DNA from: Sulfopaludibacter sp035551455
GTDB lineage: Bacteria; Acidobacteriota; Terriglobia; Bryobacterales; Bryobacteraceae
DNA: 64,000 nucleotides
Reading direction: 5' to 3'
Assembly: GCA_035551455.1 (NCBI GenBank)
Contig: DASZMZ010000083.1
Span: 1 to 64,000 of the forward strand
The translations under genes and the position numbers were made by a program. The notes beneath the pieces were generated by a model. That model was not told where the DNA came from. It ran no database searches and was given only the letters and a program-made list of their open reading frames with translations. Shown piece after piece: positions 45,910 to 54,533 of the stretch. Position 1 is the first letter of the stretch. Each line of letters begins with the position of its first letter.

Positions 45910-47699
45910 CCTTAATCACCAAGACTCTTCTCTGCGGGCTCGCCTCCCTGACGGCGGCGTATAGTCAGGCGGTGATCACTACCGTCGCAGGCGGTTTGGG
46001 AAAGGCTGCTTATGGGGGCGACGGCGGGCTCGCCATCAATGCGGCGTTGCGGGCCCCCACGGACATGGCGGCGGACTCGGCTGGAAACCTTTATATCGCG
46101 GACTACACGAATAACGTGGTTCGTAAAGTAGACACTCACGGCATCATCACCACGTTTGCCGGGAATGGGACCCTGGGCAATTCCGGCGACGGCGGTCCGG
46201 CAGTGAACGCCGAGTTCTTCTATCCGGTAGCGATCGCGGTAGACGGGCCGGGCAACGTGTATATTGCGGACGCGGGCAATGGCTCCATCCGCAAGGTCGA
46301 CACTAGCGGAACGATCTCCACCTATGCGGCTCCCTTCGGCGACCCGGCCGGCCTCGCTATCGATAGTGCCGGGAATCTCTATGTATCGGGGCGCGACTGC
46401 TTCGTGCATAAGGTAACCCCCGGTGGGACGGTGAGCACGATTGCGGGCACCGGCGGCGCGGGCTTTGCCGGCGACGGTGGGCCCGCGACGAAGGCCACGC
46501 TCTACTTTCCAAACGGCGTCGCCGTGGACGCGTCGGGGAATGTATACATCGCCGATACCGCCAACAATCGTGTACGCAAAGTGGATACCCATGGCGTGAT
46601 CACGACCATTGCGGGCTCCGGATCAGCCGGTTTCAGCGGCGATGGAGGCCCGGCGATCAGCGCGAAGCTGGGGTTGAACTATACCAATGCGCACCAGGGA
46701 ATCGCCGTCGACAGCACGGGAAATGTTTACCTGGCGGACTCGATCAACAACCGTATCCGCATGATCAACACCGCGGGGATCATCAGCACCTACGCCGGCA
46801 ACGGAACGCCGGGCGTGCTGGGCGTCGGCGATGGCGGTGCACCGAACGGGGCGAGCCTCTCCGGGCCTTGGGGAGTATCGATCGATGCGGCGGGCAATAT
46901 CTTTATCGCGGACACGGCTCACAGCCTGATTCGCGAAGTCGCCGGCGGCGCGAAGGCCAGCGGGGGCGGCGCCGTGCCGGTCATCTCCGCCAATGGAATC
47001 CAAAACGGCGCCAGCTTCCAGCCAGGCATCGCGGCGAACTCGTGGACCACGATTTTGGGCGCCGACCTGGCCCCGAAAACCGACAACTGGAACAGTTCCA
47101 TAGTCAACGGCCAGTTGCCCACATCGCTCGACGGTGTGAAGGTCACGATGGGCGGCAAACCCGCCTATATCTATTACATTTCCTCCACGCAGCTCAATGT
47201 GCTGGCTCCCGATCTGAGTCCCGGACCGGTGACGGTGACCGTCACGACTCCCAGCGGAACCTCGGCCGCGGTCACCGTCAATGCCGCCACGTATGGCCCG
47301 GCGTTTTTCCTGTGGCCGGGAAACCAGCCAGTGGCGACGCGGACGGATTACAGTCTTGTGGACAAGGCGGGTACCTTCTCAAAATCCGGCGACCCTTCGG
47401 CGAAACCCGGAGACACGATCATCCTGTGGGCCACGGGTTTCGGTCCGACTACGCCATCCACGCCGCCGGGTCAGGTGGTGCCCGGCGATCAGGCATATTC
47501 CACGATGACCCTGCCCACGGTGCTGATCGATAACGTCTCGGCACTGGTTTATGGCGCGGCGCTGGCGCCCGGCTCCGCGGGACTCTACCAGATCGCGATT
47601 CAGGTTCCGGCTTCACTCGGCGCTGGCGACTGGCCGATCCTGGCAACGGTTGGCGGCGTCACGTCACCGTCGGGCGTACTGTTGACCGTGAGCCATTAA
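45906..47699 (+). CDS. secreted NHL-repeat protein with C-terminal TIGR03437 domain (copy 2)
   Basis: 597 residues from the ATG at 45906, which overlaps the stop of copy 1 (ATGA). Signal peptide ends near SLTAAYSQ. NHL blades (AADSAGNLYIADYTNNVVRK, AVDASGNVYIADTANNRVRK, IDAAGNIFIADTAHSLIRE) fill residues 20-345, one or two more complete than in copy 1. The TIGR03437 domain starts near residue 358 (NGIQNGASFQPG) and is highly similar to that of copy 1. Tandem duplication followed by divergence is the obvious origin. Confidence 0.9.
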   Translation: MTLITKTLLCGLASLTAAYSQAVITTVAGGLGKAAYGGDGGLAINAALRAPTDMAADSAGNLYIADYTNNVVRKVDTHGIITTFAGNGTLGNSGDGGPAVNAEFFYPVAIAVDGPGNVYIADAGNGSIRKVDTSGTISTYAAPFGDPAGLAIDSAGNLYVSGRDCFVHKVTPGGTVSTIAGTGGAGFAGDGGPATKATLYFPNGVAVDASGNVYIADTANNRVRKVDTHGVITTIAGSGSAGFSGDGGPAISAKLGLNYTNAHQGIAVDSTGNVYLADSINNRIRMINTAGIISTYAGNGTPGVLGVGDGGAPNGASLSGPWGVSIDAAGNIFIADTAHSLIREVAGGAKASGGGAVPVISANGIQNGASFQPGIAANSWTTILGADLAPKTDNWNSSIVNGQLPTSLDGVKVTMGGKPAYIYYISSTQLNVLAPDLSPGPVTVTVTTPSGTSAAVTVNAATYGPAFFLWPGNQPVATRTDYSLVDKAGTFSKSGDPSAKPGDTIILWATGFGPTTPSTPPGQVVPGDQAYSTMTLPTVLIDNVSALVYGAALAPGSAGLYQIAIQVPASLGAGDWPILATVGGVTSPSGVLLTVSH

Positions 47700-47704
47700 G
47701 GGTT

Positions 47705-49021
47705 TCACTTCTTCGCCAACTCCATGTGGAGGCGCAGTGCGGCCACCCAGACCGGTCCGCGGTCGCGATTGTAGGCCGGGTTGTCGATGTGCTGGAGATC
47801 GAGCGTGGTGAAGAGCCACGCCGCCAGCCGCGCCGAGTAGTAGCTCTCCCAGATGGTTTCGGGGCCGTACCGGAGCGCGCCATCGCCGATCAGGAAATCG
47901 AGGCCTCCTCGTTCCAGATATTGACGGTGAATGGAGGAGATGCCGGCGAACGTGATCTCGCTTGCGGCCATATCGGCGGCGCGTCCCCATCGCTTCCCGC
48001 TCACCGAAAGGCCGGCGGTGGCCAGGCGATCGATGGCGGTGAAGGCGAAGCTCTCGGTCTTGCCGTCGTTCCAGCCGAGGCGTCCGAAGATGCCGAGGTC
48101 CCTGGCGACTTCCTGCTCGGCGTTCAGGCCGAATCCGTATTTCAGCGCGCCCACGCGGCGGGTGGCGGTGATGTCCGGTTTCTCGCCGGTCTGCGCTGCC
48201 AGATGCAACGCATCGGCGTACGAGCCCATATCGGCGTGATTCTGATAGCTGAGGATCCGGACCGCGCCCTCATGCCCGCGCGGCTGGTAGCGCACCTCGC
48301 CTTCGAACATGTCGGCGCGGTCGCGGAACAGGCGGCGGTCGAAGCGCAGGCCGTTGGCCACACGCGGCATTGCGGTGGTTCCGTAGCGCACGGAGAAGCG
48401 CTTCAGGTGCAATTCGTGTACCCAGCCCCAGGTATAGCCGCGCGTATCGGCGGGGTAATCCCACGCGCCGTTGTACATGACGGCCCAGCCCATGAACTGC
48501 GAGCGCGGATCGTGGCTGTACTTGTTATTGTCGAAGAAGTCGGTCACGGTGAAACGTCCCACCGTTACCGAGTAACGCAGAGCCGGACGCGAGCCGCCGA
48601 GCTGATTCTCGTCGCTCTCCACGGCTTCGCGCTCCGCGCCGAGGGCGAAGTCCTGCGTCACGTAGAGGCGTGCCAGGTAAGGCTTGGGAGCGGCGGTGGC
48701 GACGCGAGGCATTTCGCCATTGGGAAAGTTGGCCACGCCATCGGTGGCGCTGAAGCCGCGTCCGCCGGCCACTTCGGGATTGAAGTACACCTGCGTGTTC
48801 GAAGAGAGCCGCAAGCCGAGGAAGACGGTGCTGGTAAGGCTGACTTCGCCTTCGGCGTGATTGAGCAGGCTGAGCGGACCGGAATACAGCGCGCTGAATG
48901 CGGGGTGATACTGGCCGATCGACGTGGCCTGATAGAACAGGTTCCAGCGTTCCGGAGGGTCGGTGTCTTGCGCCCGCAGTGGAAGCGCACAGGCCAAAAA
49001 AATCACGGTTCCGAGGCGCAC
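47705..49021 (-). CDS. OprB-like carbohydrate porin
   Basis: 438 residues. Signal peptide MRLGTVIFLACALPLRAQ. Alternating beta-strand pattern throughout, ending in an aromatic/hydrophobic strand (VWVAALRLHMELAKK). Features typical of the OprB family: WNLFYQATSIGQYHPAFSAL at the start, AGGRGFSATDGVANFPNGEM, TVGRFTVTDFFDNNKYSHDP, then MGWAVMYNGAWDYPADTRG. It should form an outer-membrane channel for sugars or other small solutes. It is convergent with the NHL pair, five bases apart. Confidence 0.83.
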   Translation of the reverse strand: MRLGTVIFLACALPLRAQDTDPPERWNLFYQATSIGQYHPAFSALYSGPLSLLNHAEGEVSLTSTVFLGLRLSSNTQVYFNPEVAGGRGFSATDGVANFPNGEMPRVATAAPKPYLARLYVTQDFALGAEREAVESDENQLGGSRPALRYSVTVGRFTVTDFFDNNKYSHDPRSQFMGWAVMYNGAWDYPADTRGYTWGWVHELHLKRFSVRYGTTAMPRVANGLRFDRRLFRDRADMFEGEVRYQPRGHEGAVRILSYQNHADMGSYADALHLAAQTGEKPDITATRRVGALKYGFGLNAEQEVARDLGIFGRLGWNDGKTESFAFTAIDRLATAGLSVSGKRWGRAADMAASEITFAGISSIHRQYLERGGLDFLIGDGALRYGPETIWESYYSARLAAWLFTTLDLQHIDNPAYNRDRGPVWVAALRLHMELAKK

Positions 49022-49112
49022 TACTTCCGAATATACCGCGGCCGTATGACAGGAGCGTGAAACCGGCGGCCAACTGAGTTCAGGCCACGGCGCGGCTCGT
49101 CAGGCGCAAAAG

Positions 49113-51542
49113 CTACTCGTAGCGGAGCGCTTCCACCGGGTCCACTTTGGAGGCGCGATGCGTGGGCGCCCAACAGGCCAGCATGGCGACGCAGGCGAAG
49201 AGCGCGGCCACTCCCGCCAGCGTGAGCGGGTCGGTGGGCTCCACGCCGAAGAGGAAGGTGCGGAGCACACTCGCCAGCACCATCGCGGCCGCGATGCCTG
49301 CCACCACGCCGCCGGCAATGAGGCGAAAGCCTTCGGCGAAGATCAGATTGCGGATGTCGCCGCGTCCCGCTCCCACCGCGGCCCGGATGGCGATTTCGCG
49401 CCGCCGCGAGGCCACCGAAAGCGAGAGGATGCCATAGATCCCGACCAGGGTCAGTACGCTGCCGGCCACCGAAAAGCCCACCAGCAACTGCATGGCGAAG
49501 GTGCGCGAGGCCAGCGAATCGCCGCGGATCTGTTCCAGCGTCTTGACGTTCTCCACGGACACGGTCGGGTCCACGGCGCGCAGTTCGCGTTGTATGGAGG
49601 CCATGATGGCGCGCGGATCGGCGGCGGTGCGCACCACCAGGTGTTTGGAGAAGGCGTGCGCCTCCCAGAGCGACAGGTAGATCTCGGGACCGGCCGCCTG
49701 TGTCAGATCGTCGGTGCGGCCGTTGGCCACCATACCCACTATTTCCGTGGCCGGCTTGTCCCGGCCGTTCATCCAGAATTTCCTTCCTACCGGACTGGCC
49801 CCTTGGAAGAAGCGGGTGGCAAACGCCTGATTCACCAGAGCGACGTCGATGGCCTTGCCGGAATCGGTCAGCCGGATACCTCGCCCTTCCAGAATCGGCA
49901 CGCCCAGCAGGTTGAAGTAGTCAGACGTGACGGCGCGCAGGGGCACGGCAACTCGGTCGGTCGCCTTGACGGGGATAGGCTGGCCCTCCACGTCCACGTC
50001 GAACAGCCAGTTGTTGCCGGTGAGCGGCACGCCCCAGGCGAAGGCGGCAAACTGTACTCCGGCCAGCGCCGACACGCGGTTCAGTGCCTGACGATGGAAG
50101 GCCAGCCAATCGCCCTGTACGGCGGTTACGCTCATGGTCAGGATGCGATCCACCCGATAGCCGGACTGGACCCGGGAGAGATTCATCATGGTGCGAATCA
50201 GCAGGGTGGCGCCCACCAGCAGAGCCAGCGTGAGAGCGGTCTGCACCAGTGTGACGGCGTGCAACAAGCGGCGTTCGCCGCGTCCGGCGCTACTTTTTGG
50301 GCCGGCGCTCTTGAGCACCTGCATGGGGTCCATTCGGGAAGCGCGCAGCGCGGGGAAAAGTCCGGCGAGTCCCGCCGCCAACGCGGCCGAGCCGAAGCCG
50401 CAGGCCAGCACCGGCCAAACCGTGGTCACCGCGTCCAATCGCGGGATGGCGTGTCCGCCGATGAGTTTGAAAAGCTGGACCACCACCAGCGCGAAGCCCG
50501 CGCCCAAGGTGCCGCCCGCCACGGCAAGCAGCAGGCTTTCCGTGGATACCTGGCGGAACAGCGCGATCCGTCCGACGCCCAAGGCGCTTCGCACGGCGTA
50601 TTCCTGTTGACGCTGCAGGCCGCGCACCAGCAGCAGTGCGGCCGTATTGCCGCAGGCGATGAGCAGCACCAGCGCCGCCGCGCCCAGCAGCGGATAAAGA
50701 ATGCGGCGGCCGTCGCGATTCAGTTCGGTGGAGAGCGAGAGCAACTGCGGAGCGAAGCCTTCGAAATCGTGCTCGGCCTGGCCTTCGCGGTTGGCCAGCA
50801 AGGCGAGTTCGGTCTGGCCCTGACGCAGCGCGGCGCCGTTCTTCAGGCGGCCTACGAGGTCCCATTGCGGATCCTTCCGATTCGTCGGGTTGGGATTCAC
50901 GGGAATCCAGAAATCCACCAGCGCGTTCACGTTGTAGTTCGGCTCTTGGGCCGCGCCGGGCGAAGGCAGAAAGCGAATGCCGGGAGGCATGACGCCGATC
51001 ACGGTGGGAGGCGTCTGCGAGCGGCTGATGTGGACTGTTTTGCCAATGATGTTCCGGTCGCCGTTGAACTTGCGCTGCCACAGGTCGTAGCCCAGCACGA
51101 TCACCGGGGCTGGGGTCACGCCGGTTTCGGATTCCACAAACGTGCGGCCCAGGATGGGCTCCAGGCCCGTGACGCGGAAGTAGTCTTTGGTGACGAACAT
51201 ACCCTCGATGGATTCGCTGCCATCGGAACTCACCAGGTAGTTGAACGACCAGCTATAGGCGGCGATTCCGTCGAAGGATTTGGCTTGAGACTGCCAGTCC
51301 TGCCATTGTGCCGAGGGCCAACCCCGCGGACTCGGCAGTTTCTGTCCGTCGGCGCGCGCCGACTGAATGAGCACCAGTTGCTGCGGCTGCCGGTAGGGCG
51401 GCGGCGTCAGCAGTACGCCTTGAATCAGGCTGAATACAGCCGAGGTCGCACCGATTCCCAGCGCCAGCGTGAGCACGGTGATCACGGTGAATCCGGGCTG
51501 CTTCCGCAGAGATCGCAGGCCAAAACGTAGGTCGCTGAACAT
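49113..51542 (-). CDS. large FtsX/MacB-type ABC permease (ADOP family), no prefix domain
   Basis: 809 residues from the ATG at 51542, with GGGAGGG nine bases upstream; an in-frame TTG at 51551 is less likely. It begins directly with SDLRFGLRSLRKQPGFTVIT, so the permease prefix domain seen in the other copy is absent. MacB core and two FtsX units are present (LLGAAALVLLIACGNTAALL; LTLVGIYGILSLSVASRRRE; final LFACVAMLACWAPTHRASKV). No PadR gene or ATPase is adjacent. It is 91 bases from the porin gene on the same strand and could be co-transcribed with it. Confidence 0.9.
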   Translation of the reverse strand: MFSDLRFGLRSLRKQPGFTVITVLTLALGIGATSAVFSLIQGVLLTPPPYRQPQQLVLIQSARADGQKLPSPRGWPSAQWQDWQSQAKSFDGIAAYSWSFNYLVSSDGSESIEGMFVTKDYFRVTGLEPILGRTFVESETGVTPAPVIVLGYDLWQRKFNGDRNIIGKTVHISRSQTPPTVIGVMPPGIRFLPSPGAAQEPNYNVNALVDFWIPVNPNPTNRKDPQWDLVGRLKNGAALRQGQTELALLANREGQAEHDFEGFAPQLLSLSTELNRDGRRILYPLLGAAALVLLIACGNTAALLLVRGLQRQQEYAVRSALGVGRIALFRQVSTESLLLAVAGGTLGAGFALVVVQLFKLIGGHAIPRLDAVTTVWPVLACGFGSAALAAGLAGLFPALRASRMDPMQVLKSAGPKSSAGRGERRLLHAVTLVQTALTLALLVGATLLIRTMMNLSRVQSGYRVDRILTMSVTAVQGDWLAFHRQALNRVSALAGVQFAAFAWGVPLTGNNWLFDVDVEGQPIPVKATDRVAVPLRAVTSDYFNLLGVPILEGRGIRLTDSGKAIDVALVNQAFATRFFQGASPVGRKFWMNGRDKPATEIVGMVANGRTDDLTQAAGPEIYLSLWEAHAFSKHLVVRTAADPRAIMASIQRELRAVDPTVSVENVKTLEQIRGDSLASRTFAMQLLVGFSVAGSVLTLVGIYGILSLSVASRRREIAIRAAVGAGRGDIRNLIFAEGFRLIAGGVVAGIAAAMVLASVLRTFLFGVEPTDPLTLAGVAALFACVAMLACWAPTHRASKVDPVEALRYE

Positions 51543-51609
51543 GCGCGCCAACCCTCCCCTGATTAGGACGCTCCGGGTCAGATGCGGTTAGTTGATAACC
51601 TGAAGTAGG

Positions 51610-52116
51610 ATGATCACCGACTTGGTCCAGATCCGTATGTTGGGCGAAAAGAAACGCCCGGAGAATGAGCGTTTTCGCCGTCATTTGAAGTCGTTCGACC
51701 ATTCCGATCGCATTCTGCGCCGGATTGCCGAGAAGATCGAGGACGAGATCGATTGCACCCAGTGCGCCAACTGCTGTCGCGTGGCCACGGCGTCGGTGAC
51801 GGAGCGCGACGTGGATAAGTTAGCGCGCGCGCTGCGCATCAAGCCCGCCCGCTTCCTGGCGGATTACACCGAGGAGAGCCCGGACGAAGGCCGCATTCTG
51901 AAGCGCACCAAAGGGCAGGGCTGCATCTTCCTGAGCGGCAACGAATGCACGGTCTACGATGCCCGTCCCGATAGCTGCCAGAAGTTTCCCCACGTGGTGC
52001 GCGGCACCGGGTCCATCGCCAGCCGCATGTGGCAGTTCATCGATCGGGCCAGCTATTGCCCCATCATTTACAACTCGATGGAAGCGTTTAAGGATGAACT
52101 GGAGTTCAAGCGGTAA
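51610..52116 (+). CDS. YkgJ-family cysteine-cluster protein
   Basis: 168 residues. The Cys-rich motif DEIDCTQCANCCRVATASVT, followed by GCIFLSGNECTVYDARPDSC and a late SYCPIIYNS, matches the YkgJ/zinc- or iron-binding cysteine cluster family (CxxCxxCC ... C ... C). Its role is unknown; some members are thought to bind Fe-S clusters and act on protein modification. It is divergent from the permease gene across 67 bases. The exact start is uncertain because MITDLVQIRML could be shortened to MLGEKKRPE. Confidence 0.85.
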   Translation: MITDLVQIRMLGEKKRPENERFRRHLKSFDHSDRILRRIAEKIEDEIDCTQCANCCRVATASVTERDVDKLARALRIKPARFLADYTEESPDEGRILKRTKGQGCIFLSGNECTVYDARPDSCQKFPHVVRGTGSIASRMWQFIDRASYCPIIYNSMEAFKDELEFKR

Positions 52117-52155
52117 GCGGCTTGCCTTACGGTTCGCGGCTCGGCTCCCACGGCG

Positions 52156-54483
52156 CTAATAGATCAGGTACTTCTGGCGCGTCTTCAAGAAGTCCTGCAA
52201 GGCGTCTTCGTAGCTGGCCTGGATGGCGCGCGGATTGTCACCGGCCTTCAGGCGCTTGATCGCATCGTCACTGCCGATGAGGCGTTTATCCGCTGCGAGA
52301 TCGATCTTGCCCGGGTAGAGTTCTCCAATTGCCGCCGCCACCTCCAGCCCCAGACGCGTGGAATCGAACGCCTCGCGATTGGTGATCTCGAAGCGGACGC
52401 CCTCGATGCGGACTCCTTTGAAGTTCGACTCGGTGGGGGTGAAACTGGTCGGATACACGCGGACTCCGGGGATCAGCCGCTTGTTCAGATACGCCGCCAA
52501 TTGACGGCCATTGATGAAATCGGCGCCCACCTGCTCAAACGGCGCGTCGGTGCCGCGGCCTTCCGAGTAGTTCTTCGACGCCTCCAGAAAGCAGAGTCCC
52601 GGATACAACGTAGCGGCGTTCAGACTGCGCATGTTGGGCGAGGGATTGATCCATGGGAGTCCGGTGGAATCGAACCAATCGCCGCGATTCCAATCTTCCA
52701 TGCCGATCACCGTGAGGTTGGCGCCCCAATGGTTTTCGGCGTTGAACATTTTGGCCAATTCGCCCATTGTCATGCCGTGACGCGTGGGCAATCCGGGGAA
52801 GGATCCGACGAACGACTTGTTGGCCGCGTCCAGCATGGGACCTTCCACATGGGTCCCGGTGATGGGATTGGGCCTGTCCAGCACGTAGAAGGGGACCCCG
52901 GCTTTGCCCGCCTCTTCGAGTGCGTACGCCATGGTGGTCTCGAACGTGTAGAAGCGCGCGCCCACGTCCTGAATGTCGAACACCAGGCCATCGAGTCCCT
53001 TCAGCATCTCCGGCGTGGGCCGCTGCGTCTTGCCGTACAGGCTGTAGACCTTAATGCCGGTGGCCGGGTCGACCGTATCTTCAATGCCGGGCCGGTCGAG
53101 CGCGCCGGCGAAGCCGTGCTCGGGGGAAAACAGCGCGGCAATCGTGATCCCCGCCTGCCGCATGAGGTCGATATTGCGACGGCCTTCGCGATCCACCCCC
53201 GTCTGATTGGTGATGAGTCCGATGCGTCTGCCTGCGAAGAGTTTGAACTTCTGCGCGGCCAGCACGTCGAGTCCGGTGCGCGTGGCGCCATTGCGTCCGC
53301 CGGTTTCGCGGCGTTGTCCCGCGCCGGCCATCACTTCGTTGTACCCGGTGAGGGTCACGCCCTGCGCGTCGATATTCAGCCCGGCGGCGGCAATGGTAGC
53401 GACCTTCGAACGTAGCGCCACCAGCGACGGCCTCGCGGTCGGATGAACGCTGTTGGCGAGCAGAATCACGTAGCTCTTGGTCGAAGGATCGATCCAGACG
53501 GAGGTGCCAGTGAAGCCCGTGTGGCCATACGACCCGATGGGGAAGAGTTCCCCGCGATTGGTGGAGTAGGGCGAATCCAAGTCCCAGCCGAGGCCGCGCA
53601 GAATGGGCTGATCCACCGGCGTCTGCGGTTCGGTGAACTTGCGAACGGTGAGCGGGCTGACGATGCGGACGCCATCCAGTTCGCCGCCGTTGAGCATCAT
53701 CTGTGCGAAGCGCGAAAGGTCGTCGGCCGTGGAGAAGAGGCCGGCATGTCCGGCGACTCCGCCCATGTAGCGAGCCGTGGGGTCGTGCACGATGCCGCGA
53801 AGAGCGGGGCCGTCTTTGGGAACGCGCTCGGTGGGCGCGATGCGCGGCAGCAGCGCGGCCGGCGGCAGAAACATGGTTTCCTTCATGCCCAGCGGCAGGA
53901 AAACCTGTTGGCGCGAATAATCGGAGAGCATCTGGCCGGTGAGCCGATGCACCAGTTCGCCCAACAGTTCGAAATTGATATCGCTATAAACGAAGCGCAC
54001 GCCCGGAGGATTCGCCGGCTTATCGGTATATGCCAGCCGCATGCCGGTTTCGTAACCGCTCCACACGGGCACCAGCGGCACGTCCGGCGGGAGTCCCGAA
54101 AAGTGGGTCAGCAGATTGCGGATCGTGATGTCGCTCTTGCCGCCCTGGAATTCGGGCAGGTAGTCGGTGATCTTGTCGTTCAGGCGGAACTTGCCGACTT
54201 CGAACAGCTTCATGAGGCTCGTGGTGGTGGCGATCACCTTGGTGAGCGAGGCCACGTCGAAGATCGTGTCCTCGGTCATAGCTTCGAGCCGCGGGTATTC
54301 GGCGCGATTGCCGTAGGCTTTTTTGTAGACCACCTTGCCGTCGTGTCCGATGAGCAGCACCGCCCCGGGCAGGCGGCCCTGCTGAATGGCTTCGCGGATC
54401 GCCTGGTCTTCCGCGGGTCCCGCCGAAAAAGTCTGCGCGGACAAAACGGCGCCTGTCACCAAGACAGACCATAAGAGCTTCAT
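52156..54483 (-). CDS. fusion of serine beta-lactamase-like and NamZ-type (DUF1343) domains
   Basis: 775 residues from the ATG at 54483 (signal peptide MKLLWSVLVTGAVLSAQTFS). Residues about 25-355 are a class C beta-lactamase/esterase-like domain: SxxK motif in DVASLTKVIATTTSLMKL, YSD in VRFVYSDINFELLG, and HTG in GSYGHTGFTGTSVWI. From about residue 400 the DUF1343/NamZ fold follows: GLDVLAAQKFKLFAGRRIGL, NQTGVDREGRRNIDLM, FSPEHGFAGALDRPG, VFDIQDVGARFYTFETTMAY. NamZ enzymes are exo-beta-N-acetylmuramidases (GH171). The fusion suggests peptidoglycan fragments are processed by one exported chain. It is divergent from an FAD enzyme, 50 bases away. Confidence 0.88.
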   Translation of the reverse strand: MKLLWSVLVTGAVLSAQTFSAGPAEDQAIREAIQQGRLPGAVLLIGHDGKVVYKKAYGNRAEYPRLEAMTEDTIFDVASLTKVIATTTSLMKLFEVGKFRLNDKITDYLPEFQGGKSDITIRNLLTHFSGLPPDVPLVPVWSGYETGMRLAYTDKPANPPGVRFVYSDINFELLGELVHRLTGQMLSDYSRQQVFLPLGMKETMFLPPAALLPRIAPTERVPKDGPALRGIVHDPTARYMGGVAGHAGLFSTADDLSRFAQMMLNGGELDGVRIVSPLTVRKFTEPQTPVDQPILRGLGWDLDSPYSTNRGELFPIGSYGHTGFTGTSVWIDPSTKSYVILLANSVHPTARPSLVALRSKVATIAAAGLNIDAQGVTLTGYNEVMAGAGQRRETGGRNGATRTGLDVLAAQKFKLFAGRRIGLITNQTGVDREGRRNIDLMRQAGITIAALFSPEHGFAGALDRPGIEDTVDPATGIKVYSLYGKTQRPTPEMLKGLDGLVFDIQDVGARFYTFETTMAYALEEAGKAGVPFYVLDRPNPITGTHVEGPMLDAANKSFVGSFPGLPTRHGMTMGELAKMFNAENHWGANLTVIGMEDWNRGDWFDSTGLPWINPSPNMRSLNAATLYPGLCFLEASKNYSEGRGTDAPFEQVGADFINGRQLAAYLNKRLIPGVRVYPTSFTPTESNFKGVRIEGVRFEITNREAFDSTRLGLEVAAAIGELYPGKIDLAADKRLIGSDDAIKRLKAGDNPRAIQASYEDALQDFLKTRQKYLIY

Positions 54484-54533
54484 ATCCACCATCATAGCCA
54501 CGCTCGTGAAAGAATGGTACACGTTGCATTTAC

